Of a stretch of DNA of 64,000 bases, positions 49,830 to 62,200 are shown piece by piece; within the stretch, counting starts at the first letter, position 1, and the number at the start of each line of letters is the position of its first letter. The stretch is from positions 1 through 64,000 of the forward strand of contig JAFTHU010000017.1 of NCBI GenBank assembly GCA_017457215.1, given 5' to 3'. Below the pieces are notes generated by a model. It was given only the letters and a program-made list of their open reading frames with translations. It searched no databases and had not been told where the DNA came from. This DNA is from Clostridia bacterium (GTDB taxonomy: Bacteria > Bacillota > Clostridia > Christensenellales > Borkfalkiaceae). A program made the position numbers and the translations under genes.

Positions 49830-51727
49830 TGAAAAAAATTGCGAGTTTATTGATGGTCGCTTTGTTGGCTGGCTCTACGTTGGCTGCGTGCGGCGGTTCA
49901 GGCGGCAGTGGCGGCAATGGTAATGGCGGTGCGAATCAACCGCAATTACAGGCAGCCACGTTGTGGAGCGCAGAAAACACGGTAAGCTATATGCGCGATA
50001 GCGAGATACCCGAAGGCGCAAAGCTCGATTTGTCGATGGAGGCAATTAAAGGCGAAACGGAATCCGTGCAACTTATGATTACGGCAAAGGAAGAGGTTAC
50101 TGCATTTAACGTTTCCGTGGGGGATTTGGTATCTGCTACGGGGGAAAAGATTGAAAAATCCAACGTTGAAGTTTTTGCGGAAAAATATATTGAAACAAAA
50201 GCGCCGTCCGTGGACCGTCCTTTTACCGCAGATATGTTTACAGGATTTTATCCCGACGCGTTGATTCCTATCGACAAGTTTGTTAAAAAGAAAGAAAACA
50301 AAATTGCCAAGGACAACAACCAAGGCATTTGGTTTAACGTAAACGTACCCAGCGACGTCGAAAGTGGTGAGTATGAAGGGAAAGTGACGCTCACGCTGAA
50401 CAACGAAACACAGGAACTTCCGTTGAAATTAAAGGTGTACAACGTCGACATGCCCGAAGAAATGCATTCGACCAATTCTTTCGGGCTTTGGTATCACTAC
50501 ATTGCGTACGGCGAAGACCCTGAAAAGGTTACGGACGAAATGTACGATGCGTATTATTGGTTTTTGGCAAACAAACGCATAACGCCTGCGTATATCCCGT
50601 TTGAGGGGTGCGACTTAGGCATTGCGTATTGCCCTGAAAACACGGACGCCTACGCAGAAGCATTGGTAGAGTATGCGCAGACGGGGATTATTTCGGGATA
50701 CGGTTTGCCCTGCAATGCAGTTACGCCGAACGGAAAGGATTACAGCGTAATCGACAAAGTCCGCCTTGAACAGCTTTTAACGTCAATCATTGATAAAAAT
50801 ATTGTGTTACGTGATAGCGGGGACGAAACGACGGACCTTTTCAAAAAAGCATATATTTACGCAGGAAATATAATTGACGAACCTGGCGATAAGCAGGCTG
50901 AACAGGTAAAAGCTTGCGATAAAATCATTATCGATGCAAAGAACGCAGTAAAGGACTTGTTGGCGGATTACCCCGATTTGCAGGAGAGCTTACTTGCATT
51001 AAAGCACGTTGTTACAATTGTTCCAAGCGTAACGAGAGAGCTCTTTGAAGGGGATGATACAACGGGTGGTATTCAAACGTGGTGTCCGTACGTCAGCGAA
51101 TTTCAATCGGAAAATTACCTTACATGGGTACAAGAACGTTTGAACGCTACGGGTAGAGTCAACGGAGAAGATTTTTGGTGGTACAACTGTATTAAACCTG
51201 AAAATCCTTTCCCGTCCTATCAGCTTGACGATAATTTGATTGCTTCGCGCGTGATGGAGTGGATGAAATACGACAAAAAGATTTCGGGGCATATCTATTG
51301 GGGAGTTAATTTCTGGTACAAATGTTTGAGCTACGATAACGGCGGTAAATACGTACACCGCGATATTTGGAACGACCCCAATACCTTTGAAACGGCAAAC
51401 GGCGACGGTCATCTCATCTATCCCGGCGGAGATTATGCATTGAAAACGCCAATTTCCACGTTGAGATTGGAATCAATTCGCGAAGGGAACGAAGATTACG
51501 AGTATTTGTGGTTGTTTGCGCAAAAGATAGAAGAACTGAATGCAAGCAAGGGCACAAATTTTGATAGCGACGCAATTCTTTCGAACTTCTATACGAGAAT
51601 TTATACGGGCGTAAAGCCCAAGACGGACGAGCAAGAATTCAAGGCAGTTCGCTCGGAATTATTGCAATTATTGGAAAAACTTTGTAACGATAAAGACGGC
51701 GCGATAGAGGCGCTGAACGCAATCTAA
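49829..51727 (+). CDS. DUF4091 (GH123-like) glycoside hydrolase lipoprotein
   Basis: The 632-aa protein has a lipoprotein signal (MKKIASLLMVALLAGSTLAA then Cys at 21) and a glycine-rich linker. The middle domain has a beta-sandwich pattern and the C-terminal part a TIM-barrel-like region ending in the DUF4091 signature (GHLIYPGGDY and TLRLESIREGNEDYEYLWLF). Related GH123 enzymes are N-acetylgalactosaminidases, but other specificities exist. The start ATG shares a base with the upstream stop (TAATG), implying coupled translation. It is probably surface-bound and acts on the same glycan as the transporter. Confidence 0.82.
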   Translation: MKKIASLLMVALLAGSTLAACGGSGGSGGNGNGGANQPQLQAATLWSAENTVSYMRDSEIPEGAKLDLSMEAIKGETESVQLMITAKEEVTAFNVSVGDLVSATGEKIEKSNVEVFAEKYIETKAPSVDRPFTADMFTGFYPDALIPIDKFVKKKENKIAKDNNQGIWFNVNVPSDVESGEYEGKVTLTLNNETQELPLKLKVYNVDMPEEMHSTNSFGLWYHYIAYGEDPEKVTDEMYDAYYWFLANKRITPAYIPFEGCDLGIAYCPENTDAYAEALVEYAQTGIISGYGLPCNAVTPNGKDYSVIDKVRLEQLLTSIIDKNIVLRDSGDETTDLFKKAYIYAGNIIDEPGDKQAEQVKACDKIIIDAKNAVKDLLADYPDLQESLLALKHVVTIVPSVTRELFEGDDTTGGIQTWCPYVSEFQSENYLTWVQERLNATGRVNGEDFWWYNCIKPENPFPSYQLDDNLIASRVMEWMKYDKKISGHIYWGVNFWYKCLSYDNGGKYVHRDIWNDPNTFETANGDGHLIYPGGDYALKTPISTLRLESIREGNEDYEYLWLFAQKIEELNASKGTNFDSDAILSNFYTRIYTGVKPKTDEQEFKAVRSELLQLLEKLCNDKDGAIEALNAI

Positions 51728-51757
51728 ACAATGAAAATAAAGAAAAGGGGCAAAACT

Positions 51758-54700
51758 ATGAAAAAAATAAAAACGTTACTTCTCGTTTCTATGTTGTCAA
51801 TCACAGCGCTTGGTGTTGCGTCGTGCAACAAAAAGGGTAATGATGGCTTACAGGAAATCGTTTTTGTGGAAGAATACGATATTCCTTCGATAAAACTCGG
51901 TATTGAATACGATTTCGAGCCTTATTTCACAAAACAAAACGGCGTTGAATACACCATGACGGCAATGTATTTGGACGACGATTTGAACGAAGTGCCTTTG
52001 GACGTAGACGGTTTCAAGTTTACACAAAATGAATTTGCCGACGTATTCGTAACGATTACGGCTACAAAAGGAAACGAAACCCGCTCGGGTGAAGTGCAAA
52101 TTCCCGTAGATATGCGCTACGATAAAACGGACCATTGGGTAGTGGACAGTTTGTTTAGCGGTACGGGTATGACCAAAAAACTGAACTATTTGCCGCAGTA
52201 CAGAACGTCACTTGATTCACTCACGTCCGTTCGGTTTGCATATAAGGGTTCAGCGGCGAAGAATAGCCCGATTTCGGCGATTCCGTTTATTGATTGGCCC
52301 AGCAACTCGAGATTGACGGTTGGGGATTGGTCGAATGCGGTTATTACTTTCGACGTATACAATTCTTCGGCGGATAATATTGTTTTCGGGTTCATTATGA
52401 AACACAGCAGCGGTATTTCGTACAGTTTTGACCAATGCGAAAAGTTTGTATGCGAACCCAACCAATGGACGCATATTGAATATTCACTGAAATCGTTGAA
52501 CTATACCGAGCCGTTCGTCTTTAACAGCGAATACGATTTGAGTGATATGATTATTGCGCAGACGATTTACGAAGGGGCAACGGAAGGCTCTTTGTATTCC
52601 TATAATTTCTACGTGGATAACGTGGATATTTGCGATTATAGCGAAGAAAAATTCCCGAATCTCGATACGACGACGTATAAGGAATATGAAGACTTCTTTA
52701 CAAAAGACGACGCGCTGAGCGCAATAGTCAACGACGATTATGAAAACGCGCAGAAGACGAACGCTCTTTATAATTACGAAGAGTTAACGGAGTATAGCAA
52801 CAAATCGCTGAAAATGGTCTTGTCTGAAGACGGAAGCGCGGCGCACGGTTTCTTACACTCCTTTATCGGCGGTAATCCTACCGGTTGGAAACCTTTGGAT
52901 ATTACGGATGCAACGATGTCCTTCTATATCCGCCCCGTCAACGTAGACAATACTTTTGTTTTGAAATTTGAATCGGACGATAACGTCTTTGGTAATGCTA
53001 TTGAAATTGACTTGACGAAAGAGAGTGGTCAAGGCTGGACGGTTGCAAGCCAAGAAGACGGTTGGTACAAGGTAACCGTAGACGTGGACCAAACGAACAC
53101 GGAAACGGCACTTGTAAGAACGGATTTCATCCGCACGATGCGTTTATATTTCACGAATAATACGGCAGAAAGCGGCAAGGAATCGGCGGTGTATTTGGAC
53201 ACTTTGATTTTAGAAAATTATAAAACGACAGGGGTTTACGGCGAGGATGCCGAATTAACTTGGGAAACGAAATCTCCGTATACATCGCAAGAAGAGCAAG
53301 ATATGTTCTCGCGCGACGACAATCTGGTGTTGACCGTCAACGGAGAGATTTTGGAAAACGATTTGGCGCAGGATATCCTCGAACGATCGGAAAAGAGTAA
53401 TTATTCCTACAAAATGACACTCCCCGTAGGCGAAACGCCTTCGTGGGCGGTGGTAGATTCCTTCTTTACGGGAACACCGTCTGATTGGACGATTCTCGAT
53501 ATGAGCGAAGCCACCGTTACGTTTGACGTAAAATGCGTAAATGCCGATAGCGTCGTCAAGGTTGCGTTTGCATCCGATTTTGACCACAGAGGGTTATTGT
53601 TAGGCTCGAAAGTGGTAATCGATTTAACGCAGGCAAGCGGTGAGGGTTGGACAGTTATCGCGCTTGAAAACGGTTGGTACCGTATTGCGTTGGATATGAA
53701 AACTGCGAAAATTGAAGACGAAGTTCTTGGTGTAACGAAGGACTTCCTTAAAATTATGCGCGTGGAATTCACAAACGCAAGTGCACAAGCGGAAAGCGAA
53801 TCTGCAGTATACGTAGACAATTTGGGCGTGGTTGGAGCAAAACCGACGGAAACGGAATTAGACGAAGAAAAGCCTTGGGACACCAAATCTCCGTATATCA
53901 ATTATACGGTTACGTTCGTGAATAGCGACGGCTCTATCATCTCCCAAAATACGTATCATTACGGCGACGTGGTGGACGTGCCGAATGCGCCTTCAATGGA
54001 AAATATGGAACACGAAGGCACGTTTACGTTCAACGGTTGGGATTACGAAGTAACCACGGTAAACTGTGATGCGACCTATAAGGCAACGTACGTAGGTGCG
54101 GTGTCTGACTTGTTTAATTGCAAGATAGAAAACGGTGGAATTGATACGATTACGAACGATAACGAAGTAAAGAGCGAAAACAGTACGTATTCGTTGAAGT
54201 TGGTAGAACCGATAACGTCGGGTAATCTTCCGTTTATTGTAATCGAGCTTGATAAATCGTATGATTTAAGCGGAAAATATATCGTATTTGACTTCAAGGA
54301 TATAGATAAAACGGGTTGGCTTGTAGGCTTTGACTTTGTGAACAACGGCGAAAAAGTTGGCTTGTGGAACATGCACGTATTGGATAACGGAGCAACTTCC
54401 GATACGCATAAGTGCGAAGATTTAGGCAACGGCTGGTTGCGCGTATACGTAGACGCAAGCGCGCTTAGCGCGTCGGTAGACAACGTAAGCAAAATCTATA
54501 TGACGTTTAATGCGTCGGACGGAAACGGTACGCTGACACTTAATTTGGATAACTTACATTTTGAAGATATTCCGCAGGTAACGAAATACACGATAACGTT
54601 CAAAGATTACGACGGGCGCGTGATTTCTAGTGAAGAATACGAAGAAGGCGCAACGGTGAACGTACCCGAGAACCCGACGAGAGCGGCGGTAGTAGGCGAG

Positions 54701-55975
54701 AGCGAGTATATCTTTACTGGTTGGGATTACGAAGTAACCACGGCAAACTGCGACGCAACGTATACGGCGGTGTATGCTGTATCGAACGTTATCGACTTGT
54801 TTAATTGCAAGATAGAAAACAGTGGAATTGATACGATTACGAACGATAGCGAAGAAAAGAGCGAAAACAGTACGTATTCGTTGAAGTTGGCAGAACCGAT
54901 AGCGTCGGGTAATCTTCCGTTTATTGTAATCGAGCTTGATAAATCGTATGATTTAAGCGGAAAATATATCGTATTTGACTTCAAGGATATCGATAAAACG
55001 GGTTGGCTTGTAGGTTTTGACTTTGTGAACAATGGCGGCAAACTTGGTTTGTGGAATATGCACGTATTGGATAACAATGCGAGTTCCGATTCGCACAAGT
55101 GTGAAGATTTGGGCAACGGCTGGTTGCGCGTATACGTAGACGCGGACGCGTTAAAAGATTCGCTTGACAACGTAAGCAAAATCTATATGACGTTTAATGC
55201 GTCGGACGGAAACGGTACGCTGACACTTAATTTGGATAACCTGCACTTTGAAGATATTCCGCAAATCCCGCAGGTAACGAAATACACGATTACGTTCAAG
55301 GATTATGACGGACGTGAAATATCGAAAGCAGAATACGAAGAAGGCGCAACGGTAACCGTACCCGAGAACCCGACGAGAGCAGGAGTAGTAGGCGAGAGCG
55401 AGTATATTTTTACTGGTTGGGATTACGAAGTAACGGCAGCAAACTGCGACGCAACGTATACGGCGGTATATGCGGTATCGAATATAATCGACTTGTTTAA
55501 TTGCAAGATAGAAAACGGTGGAATTGATACGATTATGAACGATAACGAAGTAAAGAGCGAAAACAGTACGTATTCGTTGAAGTTGGTAGAACCGATAACG
55601 TCGGGCAATCTTCCGTTTATTGCAATCGAGCTTGATAAATCGTATGATTTAAGCGGAAAATATATCGTATTTGATTTCAAGGATATCGATAAAACGGGTT
55701 GGCTTGTAGGTTTTGACTTTGTGAACAATGGCGGCAAACTTGGTTTGTGGAATATGCACATATTGGATAACGGAGCAAGTTCCACATCTCACAAGTGTGA
55801 AGATTTGGGCAACGGCTGGTTGCGTGTATACGTAGACGTGGACTCGTTAAAAGATTCGCTTGACAACGTAAGCAAAATTTATATGACGTTTAATGCGTCG
55901 GACGGAAACGGTACGTTGAATCTTCATCTTGACAATCTGCATTTTGAAGATAAATCCGCAGAACCGCAAGTGTAA
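51758..55975 (+). CDS. Large modular lipoprotein with repeated carbohydrate-binding-like modules
   Basis: The 1405-aa protein has a lipoprotein signal (MKKIKTLLLVSMLSITALGV then AS-Cys near 23). No catalytic domain is visible. Residues ~120-720 contain jelly-roll-like modules ending in phrases such as VYLDTLILEN and VYVDNLGVVG. The C-terminal half is three copies of a ~230-aa unit: an InlB-type repeat (ITFKDYDGR, TFTFNGWDYEVTT) and a module with WLVGFDFVNNGEKVGLWNMH and GNGWLRVYVDA. Its role may be to bind glycan at the cell surface. GGGG upstream supports the ATG at 51758 over 51731. Confidence 0.75.
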   Translation: MKKIKTLLLVSMLSITALGVASCNKKGNDGLQEIVFVEEYDIPSIKLGIEYDFEPYFTKQNGVEYTMTAMYLDDDLNEVPLDVDGFKFTQNEFADVFVTITATKGNETRSGEVQIPVDMRYDKTDHWVVDSLFSGTGMTKKLNYLPQYRTSLDSLTSVRFAYKGSAAKNSPISAIPFIDWPSNSRLTVGDWSNAVITFDVYNSSADNIVFGFIMKHSSGISYSFDQCEKFVCEPNQWTHIEYSLKSLNYTEPFVFNSEYDLSDMIIAQTIYEGATEGSLYSYNFYVDNVDICDYSEEKFPNLDTTTYKEYEDFFTKDDALSAIVNDDYENAQKTNALYNYEELTEYSNKSLKMVLSEDGSAAHGFLHSFIGGNPTGWKPLDITDATMSFYIRPVNVDNTFVLKFESDDNVFGNAIEIDLTKESGQGWTVASQEDGWYKVTVDVDQTNTETALVRTDFIRTMRLYFTNNTAESGKESAVYLDTLILENYKTTGVYGEDAELTWETKSPYTSQEEQDMFSRDDNLVLTVNGEILENDLAQDILERSEKSNYSYKMTLPVGETPSWAVVDSFFTGTPSDWTILDMSEATVTFDVKCVNADSVVKVAFASDFDHRGLLLGSKVVIDLTQASGEGWTVIALENGWYRIALDMKTAKIEDEVLGVTKDFLKIMRVEFTNASAQAESESAVYVDNLGVVGAKPTETELDEEKPWDTKSPYINYTVTFVNSDGSIISQNTYHYGDVVDVPNAPSMENMEHEGTFTFNGWDYEVTTVNCDATYKATYVGAVSDLFNCKIENGGIDTITNDNEVKSENSTYSLKLVEPITSGNLPFIVIELDKSYDLSGKYIVFDFKDIDKTGWLVGFDFVNNGEKVGLWNMHVLDNGATSDTHKCEDLGNGWLRVYVDASALSASVDNVSKIYMTFNASDGNGTLTLNLDNLHFEDIPQVTKYTITFKDYDGRVISSEEYEEGATVNVPENPTRAAVVGESEYIFTGWDYEVTTANCDATYTAVYAVSNVIDLFNCKIENSGIDTITNDSEEKSENSTYSLKLAEPIASGNLPFIVIELDKSYDLSGKYIVFDFKDIDKTGWLVGFDFVNNGGKLGLWNMHVLDNNASSDSHKCEDLGNGWLRVYVDADALKDSLDNVSKIYMTFNASDGNGTLTLNLDNLHFEDIPQIPQVTKYTITFKDYDGREISKAEYEEGATVTVPENPTRAGVVGESEYIFTGWDYEVTAANCDATYTAVYAVSNIIDLFNCKIENGGIDTIMNDNEVKSENSTYSLKLVEPITSGNLPFIAIELDKSYDLSGKYIVFDFKDIDKTGWLVGFDFVNNGGKLGLWNMHILDNGASSTSHKCEDLGNGWLRVYVDVDSLKDSLDNVSKIYMTFNASDGNGTLNLHLDNLHFEDKSAEPQV
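54107..55960 (+). repeat. Tandem ~690-bp coding repeats
   Basis: Units start at 54107, 54794 and 55490, each with GACTTGTTTAATTGCAAGAT; the spacings are 687 and 696 bp and the last copy is partial. Long stretches are nearly identical at the DNA level, more than selection on protein alone would need, so recent duplication or gene conversion is likely. Confidence 0.88.
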
Positions 55976-56027
55976 CGTATCAAATAGGTATATCGGTTGT
56001 ATCTAAAATTAAAAACAAAATGAGAGC

Positions 56028-56052
56028 GGTTGGTCTAGGAAATAGACCAACC
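56028..56052 (+). other. Intercistronic RNA hairpin before the small peptide gene
   Basis: GGTTGGTCTA (56028-56037) and TAGACCAACC (56043-56052) form a perfect 10-bp stem with loop GGAAA. No T-run follows. A related GGTTGGC/GCCAACC hairpin occurs before the mannosidase gene. Confidence 0.6.
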
Positions 56053-56078
56053 AACGTCCTCAAAAAAGGAGAAGGCAG

Positions 56079-56204
56079 ATGAAAATTTATGAAGAACCTA
56101 ACTTGGAAATTCTTATTTTTTCTGATGAAATTATAAGAACTTCGACAGGTAAAGACCCGTTTGAAGACGATTATCAAGATCCTAATATTGGGTTTGGCGC
56201 ATAA
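56079..56204 (+). CDS. Small peptide of 41 aa, unknown function
   Basis: The peptide starts MKIYEEPNLEILIFSDEIIR and continues with TSTGKDPFEDDY and a glycine-rich end, PNIGFGA. AAAAAAGGAGAAGGCAG gives a strong ribosome binding site. It lies between two giant exported proteins, and its own stop overlaps the ribosome binding site of the next. There is no signal peptide or membrane segment. The start resembles, as I recall, a class of short clostridial open frames beginning MKxYExPxLExIxF and followed by TS or similar, whose function I do not know. A precursor or small chaperone are possibilities. Confidence 0.7.
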   Translation: MKIYEEPNLEILIFSDEIIRTSTGKDPFEDDYQDPNIGFGA

Positions 56205-56217
56205 AGGAGAACGAGCT

Positions 56218-59200
56218 ATGAAGAAATGGATTAGAAAAATTTTAGCGACAGCGATCGTAGCACTTGCATGCGCGTTTACAGCGATTTGGGGGGTAAACGT
56301 ATGGAATGACGGTGTAAAAGCAGGCGCGGAGACGCTCAATGCGTATAACGTCGGCTTGAATATGAACGAATACGATTTACGTGATAACGGCGTAGCAACT
56401 GGCAATGGCGAAAAATATTTGTATTTGGCAATCGAGGGTGGGGACTCCATACCTTATAGCGGGGATTGGAGTGTTTCCTATATGTCGGATTCAGCTGTAA
56501 AAGTAAACGGAATTACGCAAAGTGCGGCTATGATTAAAACGGACGCAGAACGCGTGGCGCTTCCGTTGAAAAACAGCGTAGTGGATTACGGTGATTTGCA
56601 GGCAGGTTCTACCATCACGATTGACGGAACGTTTAGCAACGCAGAAAAAGGTTCGTTTGCAGTAAACGAAGTGACGTTTGTCTACGACGGCTATACGTGG
56701 ACGGAGGAAAACTCTGCGTACACGTTAGAATATTCTGGGACGGAAAACGGTGCGCCGCAAAGCGGTTTATATGCGTCTATGGCGCAAAACGATATTCCTT
56801 TTGCCGCGGATTGGTCTATTTGGTTGAATCCTTGCAGAGACGATCAATTTGTCTTGACAAGCGGCGGCGTTAACACAGCGTTTAGAGGCGGTTTGTGTAA
56901 ATACGGCGCGGCAGATTGGTACGTAACGTTTAATAGCGATAATAATGGGCTTTATAATAGCGCGAAAGACACTCCTTTGGAAGGGGACGTAATGACCTTT
57001 GGCGGCTGGTTCTATCGCGGAACGGATTTTATTTATATCGAGAACACGCAGTATGAATTTAAAGACGGCGTTTGGACGGACGTAACGCCTGTTGTTGCCG
57101 TTGCATTAAACGGCGAAACGGTGGAAGACGATATCGTTTTCGTAATGCCGAATACGGAAACAGGGGTTATTTCGGCAACTTCTGATTCCGGTAACGTAGT
57201 TGCCGTATACGAAACAACGGCGGTTGTGGACGGCAAATTCGTTTCTCGCAGTGGCGAAGAAATTACCAACTGTCGCGCGACGTTCACCGTAGAAAAGAAC
57301 GTGGGCGTTAGAAGTTTCTATTTCACGAGAGAAATGTTGGTGCGCGTAGGCTTTGAAGATTTTGTTATGATTGAAGGCGCATCTGTACGTATAGCGCAAG
57401 ACGATATAAACGGCTTGCGATTCGGTGCGGAAATGAGCGCAAAAACCTACGAAAGCTTAAAAGCGCAAAATGCGGAATTCGGTATGGTTATCGTACCTCG
57501 CGATTATATTACGGAAGGTTACGAATTAACGGCGGCGAATTTGTTCGGTGCAAACGCGAAATATTCCGCAACTGCGACGGCGGGCGCGGGGCAAACCGTT
57601 CGTAAGATGCTGCTGTTGCAAGACCTTACGCCTTCGGATAGCAATAAGGATGGCAAATATGAAGTTAGCGGTGCGATTACAGATATTTTAACGAACAATC
57701 TTACGCGTGAATTCGTTGGTCTTGCATACGTTAAACTCGGTACGCAATATACGATGGCGAGCTACTATGCGGACGATATTGAAAACAATGCGCGTTCTAT
57801 CTATTACGTTTCGCAAAAGGCAATCGAAGCGAACGACAACGCAAGCGCGATACAGGAAAAATATATCGACGCATTTGAGGCGTACGTAAATGATTTAGGT
57901 GCGACCTATAATAGAGAATATACAGTAAACTACATCACGACAATTAACGGTAAGAGCACGGTGGAAACGGAAACGGTGGTTGCGCCGTTGAACAGCGAAA
58001 TCAACCTTACGGCGAAAGAAATCAGCGGTTTCAAGATTACTTCTGCGTCGAAGATTACGAGCAGGGTTTACGCGAACAAAGACAATGTTTTCAATTTCTA
58101 TTACACGGTAGAGGGTGCGCCCGTATATGATGCTATGGCTTGGTATCATCCCGAATTAGACGCGTCCAATAACTACAATAACGCGCATAATGACGCGGTT
58201 GCGCAAACAATGAAGGACGCGGGCTTTACGACGGTATTGCTTGGCGGCGGTGATTACGGCGTAAAACTCAATAGCGATGCAAATATCGCGGTAACAAGAA
58301 CAATCATTGATATGTTCTATCGCAACGGTATCAAATCTATCGTATGGACGGGCAACTGGTCGGATACGGAAGAATATACTTTTGAAACCTTGCCTGACTT
58401 CTCTAATCATGAAGGCTTTGCGGGCTTCTTTGCATGGGACGAACCCAAGCCTACGACGGCTGCGATGAATGCCGTAGCAGAATATGCGGATTGGTATATT
58501 CAAACTTACGGCGCGTCGGAAAGTGATTCTCCGTTCATGGTCAACCTGTTGCCTTCCTATTCCTATTTCAAAGATGGGGATTATACTTCTTACGCAGATT
58601 ATATTAAGGCGTATTGCGATATCGTGCTTAGTAAATTTACCGATGGCAAATATCTGTCGGTTGATACCTACCCGATTAAATCGGACGGGTCCATGAGAGA
58701 TACTTTCCTGTATGATTTGGCTGTTTTGAAGGCGTATGCAGTAGAAAGAGACGCGGTAATGCACGCTGTATTGCAGGGTTGTGGTTTTGAGGACAGTAGC
58801 AACGGTACGACGTATAACAAAGCGCCTACCGAAGAACAGTTGAGATTGCAACTCTATACGGCGCTTGCCTTTGGTGCGGATTCAATTTCTTGGTGGTCCT
58901 ACTATCCTTTGAACGTCGTAACGAACGGCGCATTGAACGCAGACGGCTCGACGACGGAAGTGTATGACGATATCAAGACGGTCAATAACGAGCTTGCAAC
59001 GTTCAGCTCTCTTTACAAGAATTATGATTGGAAGGGGGTTATTATGAGCTCGCCCGACAGCGGTTTCTTTGGAATCGGTGCGGACGCTCAATACAAGGCG
59101 TACAAGAAAGTTAAAGACGAGGGCTTGTTCTCCAATTATTTACTTTCGGCAAGCAATACCAGCTCGTTTACCTCGATTGAAGGCTCGGGCAGTAACCATA

Positions 59201-62200
59201 TCGTAAGCGTTATGCAAGACGATAACGGTAACGAAGCGTTCGTGGCGGTCAATTACGCTGCGGTAGGCGATAAACAGACGTTAAACCTTACGTTCAAGGG
59301 CGCTCTTGGACAGTACGCAATTTACAAGAACGGCGAAATGCAGACGGTGGCTATTGGCACGGATGGATATACGCTGACGCTTGCACCCGGTGAAGGCGCG
59401 TTTATCGTAGAGGCGAATAGCGAGCATACGGTAACGTTCAAGAATTGGGATGGCGCGGTATTGCAAGAAGAAACGCTTATCTTTGGTTCTGTTCCCGAAT
59501 ATAAGGGCGAAACCCCTACGAGAGAGGGTTGGAGATTTACAGGTTGGACGCCTGAAATCGGCGCAATCAGCGGTGATACTGTATATACGGCGCTGTTTGA
59601 AGAATTGCCTAAGTATACGATTACCTTCAGAAATGATGACGATAGCATAATTTTGAGCAAAGAATACTACGAAGGTGCGACGGTAGAAGAACCCGAAACG
59701 CCTACCAAAGCAGCGGTTGAAGGCGAGTATGCGTACACCTTTGCAGGTTGGGATTATCCTGTAACGACGGTTGGCTGCGACGCGACGTACAGAGCGACGT
59801 ATACGAAGGTGCTTATCGATTTGACCAATGGTGAGATTGAAAACGGCGGCATTGACAGTATCACGAACGATACGAATATGAAGAGCCAAGGCGGCACGCA
59901 TTCCTTGAATATTGTTGAATCGATTTCGTCGGGCAATCTTCCTTACTTTGCGCTGACGCTCGATAAGACCTATGATTTGACGGATAAATACATGGTATTT
60001 GATTATCATGCCGTGAATGCAGATTGTTGGATTGTCGTATTCGACTTTGTAAACAACAATCAAAAGCTTGGTTTGTGGAAAATGTTTAGCCTGAACGCTA
60101 ACGTAAGCGAAAGTACACATTACTGCGAGGACATCGGCAACGGATGGATTAGAGTTTACGTTAACTTGAATTCTTTCGGCGCATCGTTGGATAACGTAAG
60201 CAGAATTTATGCAACGCTCAATGCGGCGGACGGTAGCGGCGAACGCAATCTCCATTTCGACAACTTGCATTTTGTAACCACGCCTACGCATACGATTACG
60301 TTCAAAGATTACGACGGCAGCGTGATTTCTAGCGCGGAATACCCGCTTGGCGCAACGGTGAACGTACCTAATAATCCTACGAGAGCGGCAGACGCAGGCG
60401 AATGCTCGTACGTATTCGCAGGTTGGGATTACAGCGTAACGGATGTTCAAAGAAACGCAACGTATACGGCAACGTATACCAAGACGGATATCGTCGATTT
60501 GTGGAACGGCTCTGTTGAAAAGGGCGATATTGATACAATCACGAACGATACGGCGGACAGAAGCGAAAACAGCACGTATTCCTTGAATATCGTAGAACCG
60601 ATTGCAGGCGGAAATCTTCCTTACTTTGCGATAACGTTGGATAAGACCTATGACTTGACGAATAGCTACATGGTATTCGACTTTAAGAATATTGACAGAA
60701 ACGGTTGGTTGGTCGTATTCGATTTCGTGAACAACGGCGGCAAGCTTGGTTTGTGGAATATGTTCACGTTAAACACGGGTATAAAAGAAGATACGCATAC
60801 TTGCGAAGATTTGGGCAACGGCTGGCTGAGAGTATACGTAGATTTAGACGTCTTGAATAGCTCTCTTAGCGGCGTAAGTAAGATTTATGCAACGCTGAAC
60901 GCTTCGGACGGCAGCGGAACGCTTGATATCAACTTCGATAACTTGCATTTTGAAAAGAAACGCGTATACACCGAGGCGGATGATGCAATCAGCGCATGTG
61001 GTTTGGCGGCTGTAAACGGCGGTTCGGCTACGATTGATAGTAGCGTGGTAAGTAGCACCTCTGTAAAATCAGCGAAATTCAACGTTCCCGCAGGCAATAG
61101 CGGCGTTTGGTGGAATTACGATATCGATTTGACGAAGGTTACGGGCAGCGCGTTGAATATGAGCGGTAAGACGATTACCTTCGACGTGAAGATTGTCGGT
61201 AATATGACGTGGGTAGGATTTAAGGTAGCAGACGGCAACGGTAACTATGTAAACTGTGCGGATACGAACGATTACGCTTGGATGAATTTGTCGAGTGGTT
61301 GGTCGGGATTCGGCATGTCGATTGCGGCAATAAACGACGGTTGGTATAGAGTTTCGTTTAATCCTGATACGTCGTTTAGCAGCGCAGGTAGCAATATCGC
61401 AAAACTCCGTTTCTTGGTAAATCCCCAAGATGGAAGCGAAGCAAACATGTACGTTGACAACCTGTATCTCGATAGCGTAATCGATTTACCTACGGAAGCG
61501 GACGATTACAGCACTTCCTGTGGGCTTGTAGCGGTCAATGGCGGAACGATTGCGGTGGATACGAACGTTTACAGCGTATTCTCGACACAATCGATTAAGG
61601 CAAACGTTCCCGCAGGCAATAGTGGCGTTTGGTGGAATTACGACCTTGATTTGACGGGAATTCACGGCAGCGCATTGAATTTGAGTGGAAAAGCAATTAC
61701 CTTTGATTTGAAGATTGTTGGCTCTATGTCCCTTGTAGGGTTTACGGTGGCGGATAGCAACGGCAATTACGCACAGCCCGACGGCGAAGGTTACGTGTGG
61801 ACGAATCTTACCAACGGTTGGGGCGAAGATAAGGGGTGGATTGTTACGGCAATAAGCGACGGTTGGTTTAGAGTTTCGTTTACGGCGGACACCAAATTCA
61901 GCGGTTGCAGTAGCGATGTCGCAAAACTGCGTTTCTTGGTAAATCCTTCGACGACGGACGAAGCGAGCCTGTATATTGACAACCTTTACGTGGAAAACGT
62001 ACTTCCCGTTGACTATATCGGTCAATGCGGACTCGTGGCTGTCAATGGCGGTACGATTGCAAAAGACACCAGCGACGTGAGCAAGCTTTCTACGGAATCG
62101 GTTAAATGTACTGTTCCCGCGGGCAACAACGACGCTTGGTGGAATTACGACGTATCCTTGCGTGAAATCGCGGGTGGCGCGTTGGATTTAAGCGGTCAAA

